From Diphasiastrum complanatum (taxonomy: Eukaryota; Streptophyta; Lycopodiopsida; Lycopodiales; Lycopodiaceae), in NCBI GenBank assembly GCA_029204225.1, contig CM055106.1:33638361-33702360 (forward strand): DNA of 64,000 nt, given 5' to 3'. Both the position numbers and the translations under genes were made by a program. Under the pieces are notes generated by a model, which worked only from the letters and a program-made list of their open reading frames with translations, was not told the DNA's origin and searched no databases. Below, one piece after another: positions 23,251 to 35,278 of the stretch (position 1 is its first letter; every line of letters begins with the position of its first letter).

Positions 23251-26200
23251 AGGTCACCCAAAGCTCCCCCTTCATAATGCCATCTCTTCATTCTTCAAGC
23301 CTTTCATGAAAAGTGTCCCGCTTTGTACCTGGCTCTTAGTTATGATTTGACCATCAGTGGTACCCTTCCCCATTTGGAAAAGATGGGTTGGAGTCATGGG
23401 TACAAGGGTACCACATGTGTGAGCCACTTTCCTCTTTTGCACTTGTTGGTGGTGTAAATGGCAAGTACTTTACTTGATTGTCTTTCTTAATGGGGTAGTC
23501 CTCATTGCAACTTGTGGTCAACCCCTACCACTTTTAGGTAGGATATTTTGTTATGCACTTTTGGCCTCCACCTGCATTTTTCTTTTGCGTGTCCGTGGCC
23601 CATGGCTTAAGTTGTCGAGGTGCCGTTTCGACTTGCAATTGCCTATAGTTTTGTTATAGTTTCCTTGACCCTGTTCCATAATTTCTGACCGTTTGTTGCG
23701 AGCTAATTTTTTCTTTGTCGGTTTTTTCCCGTGTATCGTTACTGGCGAGCACTCATGACTTGAGGTTTCTTTAAGCCAACTGGTTCCCTGAAAAACACAG
23801 TAGGCAATTTTTGTATTAATAAAAGTAATGGAGTACATTGGAAAATTTGCTCGGCCATGCCGGCTAGTATAATCGCGCCAATTCTAAGGCTGTAAACTAT
23901 ACTATGGGCCATTTCTAAGGCCTCAAAATTTGCTCTAGCCACATTTTGGGTGGGCTGGGACCCCTATCTATGGGCAACTGTGTGCCGATTTTACCATTGA
24001 TAGCCGGGGTTTACATGCCGGTTTTTATACAAAATTGTGAAAATTGCTCTAAATATGGCCCGATTTTTTGTGCAAAAATATCGACTAACACCAATATCTA
24101 TTTTAGAATCGATAAAAAGAACTTAATTCTTTTAACAAGTTAGAACTCTCTTGGTTGTTACAATCATTATAGAGAAATACTCTATAACTGAAAAGAATTC
24201 AAATCACTAGATTCCTGTATGGAACACCTTTTATCTGCTTTACTTTGCAAGATCCAAATCCAATTGCAAACAGAGATGGTTCCATAAATGGATTATCAGT
24301 CTTGCCACTACATTTCCCTTAGAATCCTCGAATTCTCAAAATTCTAATTCACACAGGCAAAAAGGAATCCAAATTTCCAGAGGCAGTCTTCTTAAATAAT
24401 TCACAATTTTATTCTCACTTGCAATTAGTTATACTTCAGGATTTGGATGTAAATTAAAATAATTGGATCATTAAGATCATCAATCATCTACATCTCAGAC
24501 TTCCACTCTTTCCCCCCTTCCAAAAATGGTTCAGGTTAACAAAACCCCAAATTTGTACTAGGAAACAGTTCAATATGGTATCAGTAACTTTAACACTAAT
24601 CACCCCGACCATTTTAATTGTTCATCATTAAGTTTCGCACTTAATTTTTGGTAAATCCCCTTATGGATCAGCATAGAAACTGTTCCAACTAGATTTACAT
24701 TACTCTTGATCCTTATTGATCCTTAAAAACAAGAAATGCTTTTTAATTGACAGATTCACAAAATCTTCAACTAAAAGTGAAGGGTACAGTGATCTTAACA
24801 ATCGACTGATTTCAACTCCGTAAGATCATTCACTTTATAAGTCATTTTTGTTTGATCAATAATCAATGAATTTGAACAAATTGAAAACGTCCATGGTTTC
24901 TTCAAGTTTTACATAAACTAGGATTTTCAATTTCCATTCAATATGGACCTAAACTGTGAAATTTGATCAAACACCGAATTGACAGTTTCACAATTACGAT
25001 TACATATTGGAAGGAATCTGAAACATCCAACATGCATCCAATATGACATGCAGTGATTTCAATTTAAAATTCAATTTTTACGTAAATAGCCAAGAAACTG
25101 GAAAATTAGCCTAGGGATTTTCAAAATCAGTTTGAAATGGACCAATTGTGAAAATCGATTTATCAATCTCACAGACACTGTCACTTATCGAAACTCGACA
25201 TGCACTGATTTTTTTTCCAAAAAAACGAAAAAGAATCACGTAACTAGCCTAGCCACTAGGAAATCTGCTTTTTGATCTAGAATTGCCGAAAATAGCTTCA
25301 TACATTTCCATCAACAGACAAGCACTACATTGAGTTACAAGCATGCATGCATCAGAACATTTCGAAAATTTTGCAAATTTTAGTTCAAAAATTGCCAAAC
25401 TTCCAACAGCCATAACTTTCTCTACATGACACCAAATTGGTCACTGTAAAGCACAATACGGAGGGAGAGTGGGACTACAAGGCACTTGCCACATCACCCT
25501 GCCACCTAGGCTTCACACGTGCGAGCAATAAATGCACAAAAAATAGGTAGGAGGGCGCACTTTTGGAGAGAGAAATCATCAAAAACTCAACTCTAGCCCA
25601 ATAAGCCTTGGGTTAGAGGTTACAAGCACTCTACTAAGGTTCATTAGAGAGGCATAGAAGCTTCTAAAAGGTCCAGCAAGCAATCATAGGCTCAGTCATG
25701 CAAAAAATGCCTTTTTGGGTTCCTTCAACAAGCAAAACTTCAAGATGGTGGTGTCTAATGCTCACCTATCCAAATTGGCATGATGTTTCAAAACAGACAC
25801 AGTCCATCATATATTTAAGTTTGTAACAAGAATCAATAGGTTCAGACCCTCAATTGAGAGGTATTCGTGCTCAAAAATCATCAAAAATACACTAATTTTT
25901 GGTGTTTTGAGCCCCCTAATGGTGTCTAATCCCTAACAAACTTAATGACAGCTCCGGGTCTCTGAAAACGTTCATACCAAGTCTTGGCTGAGAATTTTGA
26001 GATCTACCCCAAAATTAGTCCAAAAAACATCAAAAAACCTTGTTTTTTGACCAACTTTGACCAATTTTGACCAAAATTTGTGGGGGAAATTTACAAATAA
26101 GTGCAATCAGATCCAAAGCCCTATAAATCCATTGCATGCAAGCACTAAAAGTTCTGATTCTAGTCAAACATGGTTTCTATAGCCCATTTATGGTCCAAAA

Positions 26201-26457
26201 AACCCCAATTTTTGGTCCAAAATCACTATCTAATTAATCTTTTGACCATTCAAACATCATGCAATCATTAGATCCAATCATTAATGACTGTAAAACAACA
26301 AGTACAATCTGGAAAACGTACTACATCAGTACCTTTGATCAATTTCAAGCAAAAAACTTCAATTCTAGGTGAAAAATTCACTAAAATCTTCAAAAATCCT
26401 TCGATTTCCACCAAAAATTATGGAGAAAATCCATATTTATGATATGGGGAATGCTTT

Positions 26458-27595
26458 TTGGCGAGCTCTTCAGGGCGAGGTTTTTCGTCCTTGAAGCGAG
26501 CTTTTCTAGCACCCATTCAAGACATCAAAAAATGGTATAGCATAAGGAGCATAAGAAGACAACCATTAGTTGTAATAGGGAACTCTAGACCCAAGAGACC
26601 TACCTACTATGATACATATGGTTTCCACTACATAACCAAGGAGGGGCTTACTAACAGTAAGAAGCTCCATGTTCATATGCATAGCATATTGAGCAAATAG
26701 GCCTCACCTATTCAGGAAGCCTACCTACTTGTAAATGCTCCACTAGTGTCACTACTCCCAGCATGGAAAAATCCTGGAGGCCCAAGAAGAATACTTCTAC
26801 CTAAGTCATTAACTTTGGTTCCCAAGAGAGACAAGAAGTTGAATGAGACACATCTTCATAGCGATGACCTCATTTTATAAAGGTGCAGGAGATATGTCGG
26901 GATTTGCGCCAAGCCAAATACAAATTGATTGGACTACTCCTCTGCTAACGACCTACCCTATAAAGATTACTAGGTGTATCAAGCAAAGAGCTATAATAGC
27001 ATTTCTGATACAAGTCATCAAACAAAAATTCATATTAGACAACTAGGTATTATAAATATCTATTCAGAATAGCAACTCCAGAGTATAAATGTACAAAAAT
27101 ACTTACTGTTAGAAAAATTGACTCACACAACTTACATTCTCTTATACCATGTACATATTCTAATGTATAGATGCTACTCAGCATGCACTAATCAAGACTT
27201 GGATTAAATGTAAGCAGACTGAAGGTAAGTTTACAAGAAGGTGAATCACATGCAGATAAAGGTAAAATTGAACCTAGTTAAGGACATCTTCTTCAATGTT
27301 ACTTAACAACTTGGGATAGTAGTGGATCAATATGAAAGGTGGTGGAGAAAACAAATCTTTCTCAGTAAGACAATAAGACAAACTCTTGAGCATGATGATT
27401 TTCAATACAAGACCATAATTAATTTAATAGTGTACATTTTACCATCAATTAGTGACTAATAACATCAAAACCACAAACTGGGCTGAAAGAGATATCCATG
27501 CAATACTGTTTTAAGTTTGTTCATAAACTAAACAAAAGCAATTGGTGGCTGGAAAGTCTCGAATTAGTCCATGATGATTTTTTTTAAATGTATCA
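26458..27595. other. No gene recognised
   Basis: Short plus-strand frames (26458-26700, 26843-27046) show no family resemblance. The stretch lies just beyond the 3' end of the methyltransferase-like gene. Confidence 0.4.
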
Positions 27596-27761
27596 CTAAC
27601 TACTCTCCATAGGCAACAAAAAAGTGTCAAACAAAAACTGGTCCTGCTCAATACATATGCAATCTCTATTTAAAGATCCAGCTTGACGTCCCATATTTCC
27701 AGTTCCAGAAAATAGATCCATAATGATGTCACCCGGATTGGTTAACATCTCCACCAAAAAC
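27596..27761 (-). other. Last exon: methyltransferase motif I
   Basis: The exon starts after TTTGCAG and completes an Arg codon split with the previous exon. It encodes FLVEMLTNPGDIIMDLFSG, TGN, GRQA and CICIEQDQF, then stops with TAG at 27596-27598. NPGD-hhhD-x-FSGTG followed 15-20 residues later by an acidic strand end is the AdoMet-binding motif of beta-class amino-methyltransferases, in which motif I lies C-terminal to the catalytic motif, as here. Confidence 0.75.
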
Positions 27762-30584
27762 CTGCAAATGCGGAAAGTGTAGCAGAGTTATCAAATAAAC
27801 GGACATAAAAAATGCACCCAATTTGCACCCAATTTATTTCTTGGATGTACCTGCAAAAACCTGGAGACCTCTCAACACCGCCACGACAAACAACGCCATT
27901 TACTTCAGTAACTGTGCTCCCATTAAGGTCAATTACCCAATTTGCCTTTTTGTCAAAAGCAACCTTCGAATCTCGACTAGCAATAGATCTCTTGTAGGTA
28001 GGTTCATGAAACCCTACTCGATGGTACAATGCAACTTGAAGAGAAAAACATCCGATGGTTATTATGCTAGAAAAACAATGTGCCTATTCAAACTTGTGTT
28101 GTGACAAAAGAGTGATTACCTCCTCACATGGATCATGCCTAGTGTAGGCCGCTTCGACCAACACGTTCAAGCAACAATATAGCACAAATCCAAATGACTC
28201 GGCGAATGAGTGTACAATCGGAAAGTGCTTAGGGATGCATGTATAAACAAACCATCCTTCGTCTACAACATACTTTGTTGCAATTTCAAATACTGCCGCG
28301 ACCAGATTAGGAGAAAACTCATTCCAAGCTGGAACACCCGCGTCACTCTCAAAGTGTTTGACTGGTAGAGATGTCGAAAAATCTACCTAGACTAGCGCCA
28401 CTGCAGATTTAGCTAGGATTTCATTTATGGTCAAGCCTGTCATGAGGTTGCGAGTGCAAAATTCTCGCACCTTTTTGGCAGCACTACTTTTTTTCTTGCG
28501 TGCAATCTTGCATATGTCACACAAGACAGCACAAACCTTGCCTTGCAAACCATCTGATGCGTCTGACAAGACAAGCTGGAATTAAATGAGAATCATAAAC
28601 AACAAAATTAAATGTGATGCTTAATGGTGATAATTCCAAAAAACTAAAGCTAGTCAGTCGAGAAATAACCTGGGCTTGTAGCCACATAATCTGCAATGGT
28701 TACATCCACTGGTGTGTCATCGGATGAGACCATGTGAGAGTCATGCAAATCCTCTTCAACCTCCATATCTAAAAATCTCTTAGATCGTTGCTCAGGTCTT
28801 CGCTGTCTAGCTAATACGTTTCTCTTGGAGGCTGATCCTTGTTTGGGGTGGGTGTTTTGTCTTTTGCCTTGTATCATTGCTTGCCCCCTTGCATGCAAAT
28901 CTCTCTCAGAAGGGGGAACTTGGTCTGCTGGGTAATCCAACCACCAAGGATACCACTTACGCTCCCAAGAAGTGATATCCATGTCGTTCCACTCAAGTGG
29001 AAACATGCTCTAGGGTCCATTGATCACTAGCCAGTCAGTTACCTCAATTGGATAGTTTGTTATGGTCTTCTCTTTGAGCAGTGAAGTCAACCATCTGCAA
29101 CAATTTGATTATTTTAGACGAGATATAAAGCTTCAAAATGTGAAAGTCACGGTAGTACCATGACAACTATTTAGACAAATAAAAATAGACAACTATTTAT
29201 GTAGTACCATACCTGTAGACAAGCCTTCGAGCACACAAAACTAGCTCTGGTTGCTTGTCCTCACCAGCTGCATTCTTCATTTCTTTTTGCAAATTAGGAA
29301 AGGCAAGTTGAAAGTGTAATTGGCGTTGTCTCTTGAAGAAGATCTTGTGTCCATCTGGAAGTGAAGAGCCATCATCTGCCATGGCTAGTTGTGTAAGAAT
29401 GCCCTTGGCCATTGCAATCATTTGCCACCAAAAAGTTTCCTTCACCATGTACCGTCTAAAGCTTTTGTTATCGGAGCTCATACCTGTAGCTTCTCTTTGT
29501 TGCTTGTCTCCTCCAAGCAACGCAATGACTTCTTTCTTCTTGTGACAATATGTCAATTTGTGTCATTTGAAAGATGCTTTTATCACACTTGGTGTGTAAC
29601 AGATGCTATGATTGCGTGTTTAGAGCATGAATGGTTACGAGTTACAAACTTACTTCGTTGCGCTAACACAAGATGTTGTGATAGTCTGGAGTTTGTCTTT
29701 AGTCACCACTATTCCCTTCACACTCCAATCCATGTTATACAACATATAAAAAAATCCGGTTCCATTCGTAGGGTTGGCAATGATAGCCAGCTTATACGCC
29801 TTGTTATTTATAGATTTTTTGATAGCCTACAAGCAAAAACTGTTAGTGTTTACCAATTACAGATTTTACCACTGGAATATTGAAAAAGATTGTCACAAAC
29901 CTGTACAGCGATGTCATGGCGTTCCTTACGTTCTTCTTCTGTCAAATGCTGCCCATCTATCAAATAGTCATGCTCATGTACCAATCTATCAAATTCATCC
30001 TGTGCAAAGACAACAATGTTAGTTCCAATGAATCAGTATCCCACCTCAAATAGCTTGATCTTAAACCAATACAAAACAAACCTTGAATACAGTTGTGCAA
30101 GGATAGCCATTGGCACATTGTACCAGGGTTTGTGGGATCCTTTTCTCTCTTTCTTTATCTCAACTTCCATCCAATTCCTGTCTTCGGCCGGCAGGTGCTT
30201 TAGTAGGGTCTGTTTGTCAGCTTGTCCAAACTTTTGCATCATATATATGTCATGTGACAATGTGTGTGGCACAAAGACCCTCGTCAATCTGCAAACACCA
30301 CAAGTTAGGTTTACAAACCTCATTAAAATAAACTACTAATCCACACTATTTAGCACAATGATTTACCTATTGATATTGTGGAGGGCCAATAAAAGCTCTC
30401 CTTGTCCCTTGGAAACATCCAGAAATGAACAATCCACTCGAACATGCTTATCCTTGACGTTTGAAAAAACTGCACCAGCAATGCAAAAAAGAAGGTGAAT
30501 CATATGACAACAAACAAAAGCATTAGGAAAATTCATTTGACAGTTTTAGACAAAGCACAAGGAGGGAGGCAAATGATCACTAAC

Positions 30585-31125
30585 CCTCTCTTATTTTCTC
30601 CATCCAGGCACAGACTCTGTGGTTTCCATCCCACACAATGAATTTTTTATTCAATAAGTGACTCCATTCATCACTTCTGAGTACTTCCTTTTCAAATCCA
30701 GCATTGATTGACTGCCATATAGGTCCCCACTCCTGCAAATCCAAGTCATTGACCTCGAATTCCGGTTCATTTGCCTTCTTGATTGACACCAAAAATGTGC
30801 CTAACTCTTTCAGGTAGCCATTCATCCTAAATTTATATCCTAAATCCGAAATATTCTTTTGTACTAACCGTATTGATTCGTTGACCACCAAACGACAAAG
30901 TGGTACTGGAGGGGGTGGAGTACTTTTGCAAACACACAGTGAGGCAATTACATCCTGGAGAATGTCTGTCTGAATGACTTTTCCATAATGTCTTATCCCA
31001 TGTTGCGATCGGGTGGGCTCAATGTTGCTTGTATCATTGTCTTCTACGATGTGCGAGGGATCTTCTAAGACATGCAAGGGGTCTACCTCGTCGCCCATAG
31101 CATCAACATCATCAATTTCTTCCAA
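30585..31125 (-). other. First traced exon: ParB-like DGNHR region
   Basis: Encodes an acidic start (EEIDDVDAMGDEVD), CRLVVNESIRLVQKNI, EVNDLDLQEWGPIWQSI and WDGNHRVCAWMEKI. The pattern hhDGNHRhxAh is typical of the ParB/sulfiredoxin-like fold. The ATG at 31125 lies directly beside a Copia integrase scrap, so it may not be the true start; upstream exons may have been lost. Confidence 0.6.
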
Positions 31126-31290
31126 AGTATTTCTGGGGAGAAGCTATCACTTGTGATAACTTTTTGTGCAATAGGCTTCCATCTGAGATATTAGTGGAAA
31201 GACATCTCATTGTATTTGGTGTCGCCAAGTGTGAAAGAACTTAGAATCTTTGGTTCTCCTTATTCAAGGTATTTTCATATTGGACAACTG
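31117..31290 (+). pseudogene. Copia integrase scrap
   Basis: Plus-strand reading gives LPKYFWGEAI, FLCNRLPSEIL and then, after a frameshift, SPSVKELRIFGSP. This is the stretch of Copia integrase just after the catalytic Glu (compare FWGEALACANYLCNRW and VKHCRIFGC in element B). It overlaps the first codons of the methyltransferase-like gene and separates it from the transposase remnant on the other side. Confidence 0.75.
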
Positions 31291-31382
31291 AAGGCATTGA
31301 ATTTGAGGATCCCTGGCTCATCATCTTTTGGAATACTTAAAGAGTTCCCCAACTCCCATGAGCTTGGAAACTCTAGGTTCAC

Positions 31383-33800
31383 GTGCACACATCCATGAGA
31401 GCTTTGTCTTATTCTAGTTGGAGGCCCAATCCTATGAAATGCATCAGAGCACTTTCATTCTTAAGTGAATCAATGCAAATTTTATGGCTACATGGCGATT
31501 TCACTAATGTTCAAGCTACCCCTAAAACAAGTTCCAATCTACGGTGTATATGTGACACATTACGTCGGATGGTTTCCAAGGCGAAGAACACAGTCATGCC
31601 TTTAGGAGATGGTCTGGACAGTCTTCTACACCTAAAGAACAATTCAATGTATGACTTCTTTCATGGTAGCAGATTCCCAGGACAAGGTTCTTTAGAAGAC
31701 CGTTGCTTTGTTTTCAAAATGTCAACGAAGGGACCTGCTTCAGGAGTGGATCTAGTAAATCGAATGCGACGAACAAGCAATGGAGATCTCAAGTATGCTT
31801 GGGTTCAACTTGATCACACCAGAAGAGTAATTGGATGGTCAACAATGGCATGCCACGTCTACGACCCAAGGTATCTCTTTTATGTTCCAACAGAGTTGGA
31901 CAAAACTTTTTCCAATTTGAAGAAAAACTTACGAACATGCTCTTGATTGTTTAGGTTCAGTGTACAAGAGCTGTGCGAGATGAAGGAAGAGGATACTGAG
32001 GCACAAATTCTATTCTGGGAGATGCTCAACACAGTCATAAAGTGTTTCGGTCATGACTATGCCTACTTTCATGGATTCATGGCAGATGAGGCCCAAGCGA
32101 ACTAGAGGGCAGTCCGAACAGTGTATAACTATAATGTCATGAGTGGTCGTGAAAGGTCATGTCTATTTCATTAGGAACAAAGCCTTGTGAGACACACCGA
32201 TGCATATGTTCCAAAGGATCAATAGGCTCAACACAAGTTATTATGTGAAAAATGGAGGACTTCCGCAACCAGAGATGAAGCAGGAACACTACAGGTTGAT
32301 TAGGCAGTGGTGGCAGATAGCAAAAGTGAAGGAGTGTGATGTCCCAACATTGGATAGGTGGTTGAGCTGATGGAATGTCAGAATTGCTCATTGGGGCGAT
32401 TTCATGACAACAGTAAGTTGTTTATGTAAAGCAAGACCACAAATTGTAATTTATTCTCACCACAAATTCAAATTGATAACCATAAACCATTTTTTATGTT
32501 AAATTCTAAAATATTTGTGTTTCATTTGATAGGTGTTGGATAGTAACGCCGCTGCAAATACTCCACGAACCAATTTATCAGAATCCAAGCATGGTACCTG
32601 GCTTGCTGGAGAGGGGCCAAAAGATAAAATTTCCTTGTACGATGCAGCTGTCTCTGATATGGCAAATGCTCTTTTGCAAAGTGCAAAACAACATGCATAT
32701 ATTATGGGAAAACATTTGGGAGCTGGACCAAGCTTGAAGAATTTAATTGATAGAAGCTCATCAAAGCATCCATTCAAGCCTACCAGTTCAACAGCTTGTC
32801 ACTGGCACTCCAATGTATCACAACATAGTCAATTTAGAGGGTGAGAGAGAGACCGTGCGACAGAAGAGGAGGCCTTCCTTGGTTGTGGATGTAGAGAATG
32901 ATAGTAGTCACAGACCTAAATTTGTTCATATTACCAAGGAACGCAAGGAGCGAGGCCGCCCCAAAAAAATTATATTTCAAGCAGAGGGAAGTGTACCTGG
33001 GCAAGGTATAGAGGCACCATCGACTTCAAGGGTTCCCCCACAGGAAGGTGACTCTGTGTTCCAAGATAAGCAAGAGGTGGTGGAACGTAAACTACACGAC
33101 ACGTTTTGGGCAATAAGGAGAACTAACATTGGTAGTCATGTGAAGTGTCTCGGATGGATATCCAAAAGTGGAAAATGTAATCGTGCAATAACCAATTAAT
33201 CGAAAAGTACTCCGCGCTATGTTTTTTCTCAGCACGAAGCCATCCAAATGGGAAGTCCCAACAAATGATGTGGTTTGTAATACTGATTGCACCCAATCTT
33301 GGAACCCAGACAAGAGCATTAATCCAACACCTGCAAAACTACCAAGCATATGGCCTGTCGCTGAAGGAACAAAGTTGGTGCAATCAGAGGTGGACATGTT
33401 GACTACTGTAGGATTTCAATTGGAAGTGAAGTCTGTTAGTGTGAATAGTGCTGCTGGTGTTCCCGGCCCCAAACAAGCGGCTGGTCCTAGTAGAGTAAAA
33501 AATTCCAAAACCCACAAATACAAACGACCAAGGCATAGGACAAAAGTATCAAGAATAGCACAAGCACATATAGAGAAAGCCATGATCATGAGTGCTTCTG
33601 TGTTGACAGAGAAGGTAGTTAAAGAGTCACAACACGGAATTTTTGAAATTGAGACTGAATCTTCTCTGCAAGCAGGACTTCATTATGATGTCCATATAAA
33701 TATCAATCCCTCATGTACCTGTCCAGACTTCCAAAAAAGGCTGGCTGAGGCTTGGTGCCAGAGTCTTCAGAGGATGAGGAGGCCATGTTAGCAGTGATAA
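31383..33800 (+). pseudogene. MULE-like transposase with SWIM-type zinc finger, decayed
   Basis: A spliced plus-strand gene. The first recognisable exon ends YAWVQLDHTRRVIGWSTMACHVYDPR at 31870. Removing an intron at 31871-31954 (GTATCT..TTTAG) joins it in phase to FSVQELCEMKEEDTEAQ, then HGFMADEAQAN, AVRTVYN and RERSCLFH. That order resembles the DDE core of Mutator-like transposases. A second intron runs from GTAAGT at 32413 to AG at 32532, followed by ANTPRTNLSESKHGTWLAGEG. The C-terminal part (33219-33791) has a basic KNSKTHKYKRPRHRTK stretch and HININPSCTCPDFQKR, the CxC half of a SWIM zinc finger. In-frame TAGs lie at 32103, 32172 and 32223, a frameshift near 32280, a TGA at 32368, and frame changes near 32,800 and 33,200. 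It is clearly dead. No terminal inverted repeats were identified. Confidence 0.65.
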
Positions 33801-34840
33801 TTAAAGGACGAAAAAAGTAGGAAAAATGGTGAAAAAGTTAAAAAGGTGTGGAAACGACAAAAACTGTGAAATACAAGCGATGGATGACAAGTAGTGTAGT
33901 TCAAAGCGCAGATTGGTGTTCAGTATGAGCAGATGATAGCTGGTAGGAATTTTGGTCACAAAAGGAGAACTTGGTAATTGAATAACAGCATACACATTTG
34001 CATTCAAGATCATACATCATAAAAGTGACGTGTGCAATGGCTACAAGATCATCAATGACACTTTTCACAAAATGTAATGATTGCAAATTTGCAAGTTATG
34101 CATTCAAATCCACCTCTCATTGGCTCATGAGATCCAATCATGCTAAGACGCATTGATCATGAGGCCAATCATATTAAGAGGTGTAAATTAACTCTTCATT
34201 GATCAGGATCTCTTAAAGATCCATCATACTTGTCAAAGTCTTTCAAAAAGCAATACTTTGAACAATGTTAGCATGAGCATCCAACAAGCCATTAAGAATC
34301 ACTTAAATAAGCTCTCCTTCCTTAATGCTTTCATCAATGCAAGCCCACTCATCATTCAATGCTTTCATCCTCAAAACAAAAGTACTTGGACTTTCTTCAT
34401 TCTTTTGCAAACAAGAAAAAATTTGCCTTCTTAGAGTCAACACTCTAGAAGTAGACTTGGATTCATAAAGCTTCTTCAATGAATCCCAAGCTTCCAAAGA
34501 TGATGTGCACTTACCAACTTCCTTGAGAAGCTCATTGCTAACATTCATCTTTATCATGTGTAGAGCCTTCTTGGCCCTCTTGTCATACCTCACTTGATCT
34601 TGTTGTGTTGCTGGTCTCTCCTCCAAACCTACAACAATATCCAAAACATCATTCATCTCAAGAAGTGACTCCATCCTCACTTTCCACAATGAATAGTTAC
34701 TTGAGGTAAGCCTATCATTGGCTTCCAACATCACTCCAATTAAGACTGCCATGTAGCAATGACCTAATCTTCTTTTTCAACCTGTTTCAATGCATAAAGC
34801 ACTCCTTTGAACAACAACAAATGCTTTCAAAGGAAATCAC
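33801..34840 (-). repeat. Gag-only Copia derivative, copy 1
   Basis: From 34840 down to about 34045 on the minus strand this is a close relative of the plus-strand segment 43145-43900: leader end (CTTTGAAAGCATTTGTTG), gag, and then the same unusual junction (GAAGA.TTAATTTACACC) into a shared non-coding tail with ATAACTTGCAAAT. The coding part is described separately. Bases 33,801-34,044 have no gene; about 33,970-34,050 match 39,255-39,335 in inverted orientation. Confidence 0.7.
34303..34752 (-). pseudogene. Copia gag N-terminal fragment, copy 1
   Basis: A 149-codon minus-strand open frame with the Copia gag beginning: VMLEANDRLTSSNYSLWKV, YDKRAKKALHMIKMN, SLEAWDSLKKLYESKS and TLRRQIFSCLQ. 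It aligns throughout with the first 150 residues of element A. It ends in a stop at the point where gag should continue, and no knuckle, protease or pol follows. The copy at 43229 is its nearest relative. Whether the short protein is made is unknown. Confidence 0.85.
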
Positions 34841-35163
34841 CAAGGTTTGATTCTTATTATTTTCTAGTGTTTTTCTGAAAATAATCGCGAATTTTCTTTT
34901 ATCTTGTCTAAATTTTTTTCGCGACTTTTTTTATTTTATTTTTATTTTATTTTCTTTCTAAAAATTTTCTAGAAATTTTCGAGAATTTTTCTTGACTTAA
35001 GCCTCTAGATCAGCAGTGCCTAACTACATTCTGGAGGACTGTAGGAGTGATTCTGCTGGTAGTGACCAACGATCGCATCTGAACTCCATCCGAATTGTAT
35101 TGAATCGTTTGTTTCGCTTTCACGACTTTCGCGACTTCTTCGACCGACGACTCCTTGTCATCA
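34841..35163 (+). repeat. Possible 5' LTR end of a Copia-type element
   Basis: The sequence ends ..GTCATCA, one base before a primer-binding-like TGGTATCAGAACTGG at 35165-35179. A word shared with 39,405-39,435 (TAGATCAGCAGTGC and ACTACATTCT) suggests a second fragment of the same repeat there. I cannot define the LTR start. Confidence 0.4.
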
Positions 35164-35278
35164 GTGGTATCAGAACTGGTCTACCTTGTCATAATCTGAT
35201 GTAGCCAAGAAGCTATCAGATCCAAGAGGCCAAGCATTCAGACAAACAACCGTCAACAAGGGAACAGACTCCAGAAGC

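Larger units (their letters stand above)
18371..26457. other. Long stretch without a supportable gene
   Basis: About 8 kb of AT-rich sequence in which short open frames show no domain, motif or family resemblance. It includes a GC-rich island (20,990-21,345), a minus-strand TATA box at 23,241-23,250, and a segment at 25,850-26,110 with many TTTGACCAA/CAAAAA words. It may be old retrotransposon leader or LTR sequence, but I cannot show it. Confidence 0.45.
27596..31125 (-). pseudogene. Spliced ParB-like/DNA methyltransferase-like gene, decayed
   Basis: A ten-exon minus-strand gene can be traced: about 31125-30585, 30469-30367, 30288-30078, 29999-29901, 29826-29654, 29540-29213, 29094-28660, 28575-28128, 28034-27851 and 27761-27596, with short GT..AG introns of 74-118 bases. 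Several junctions keep phase exactly (1-2, 2-3, 4-5, 6-7, 8-9, 9-10). The first exon ends in KKFIVWDGNHRVCAW, the signature of ParB-like domains, continuing through ELLLALHNINR. The C-terminal exons read GWFVYTCIPKHFPIVHSF, then ERSPGF and NPGDIIMDLFSGTGN..CICIEQD, which is S-adenosylmethionine-binding motif I of N4-cytosine/N6-adenine methyltransferases. The expected target-site catalytic motif appears as SDASDG rather than a DPPY type. In-frame TAGs occur at 29010-29012 and 28387-28389, and junctions 5-6 and 7-8 do not fit cleanly. It is therefore probably a pseudogene; the family assignment is better supported than activity. Confidence 0.7.

Noticed and set aside
31117-31125. ATG at 31125 as the true start of the methyltransferase-like gene
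   Set aside because: It lies at the edge of a Copia integrase scrap, so upstream exons could have been lost; I kept it only as the limit of what can be traced.
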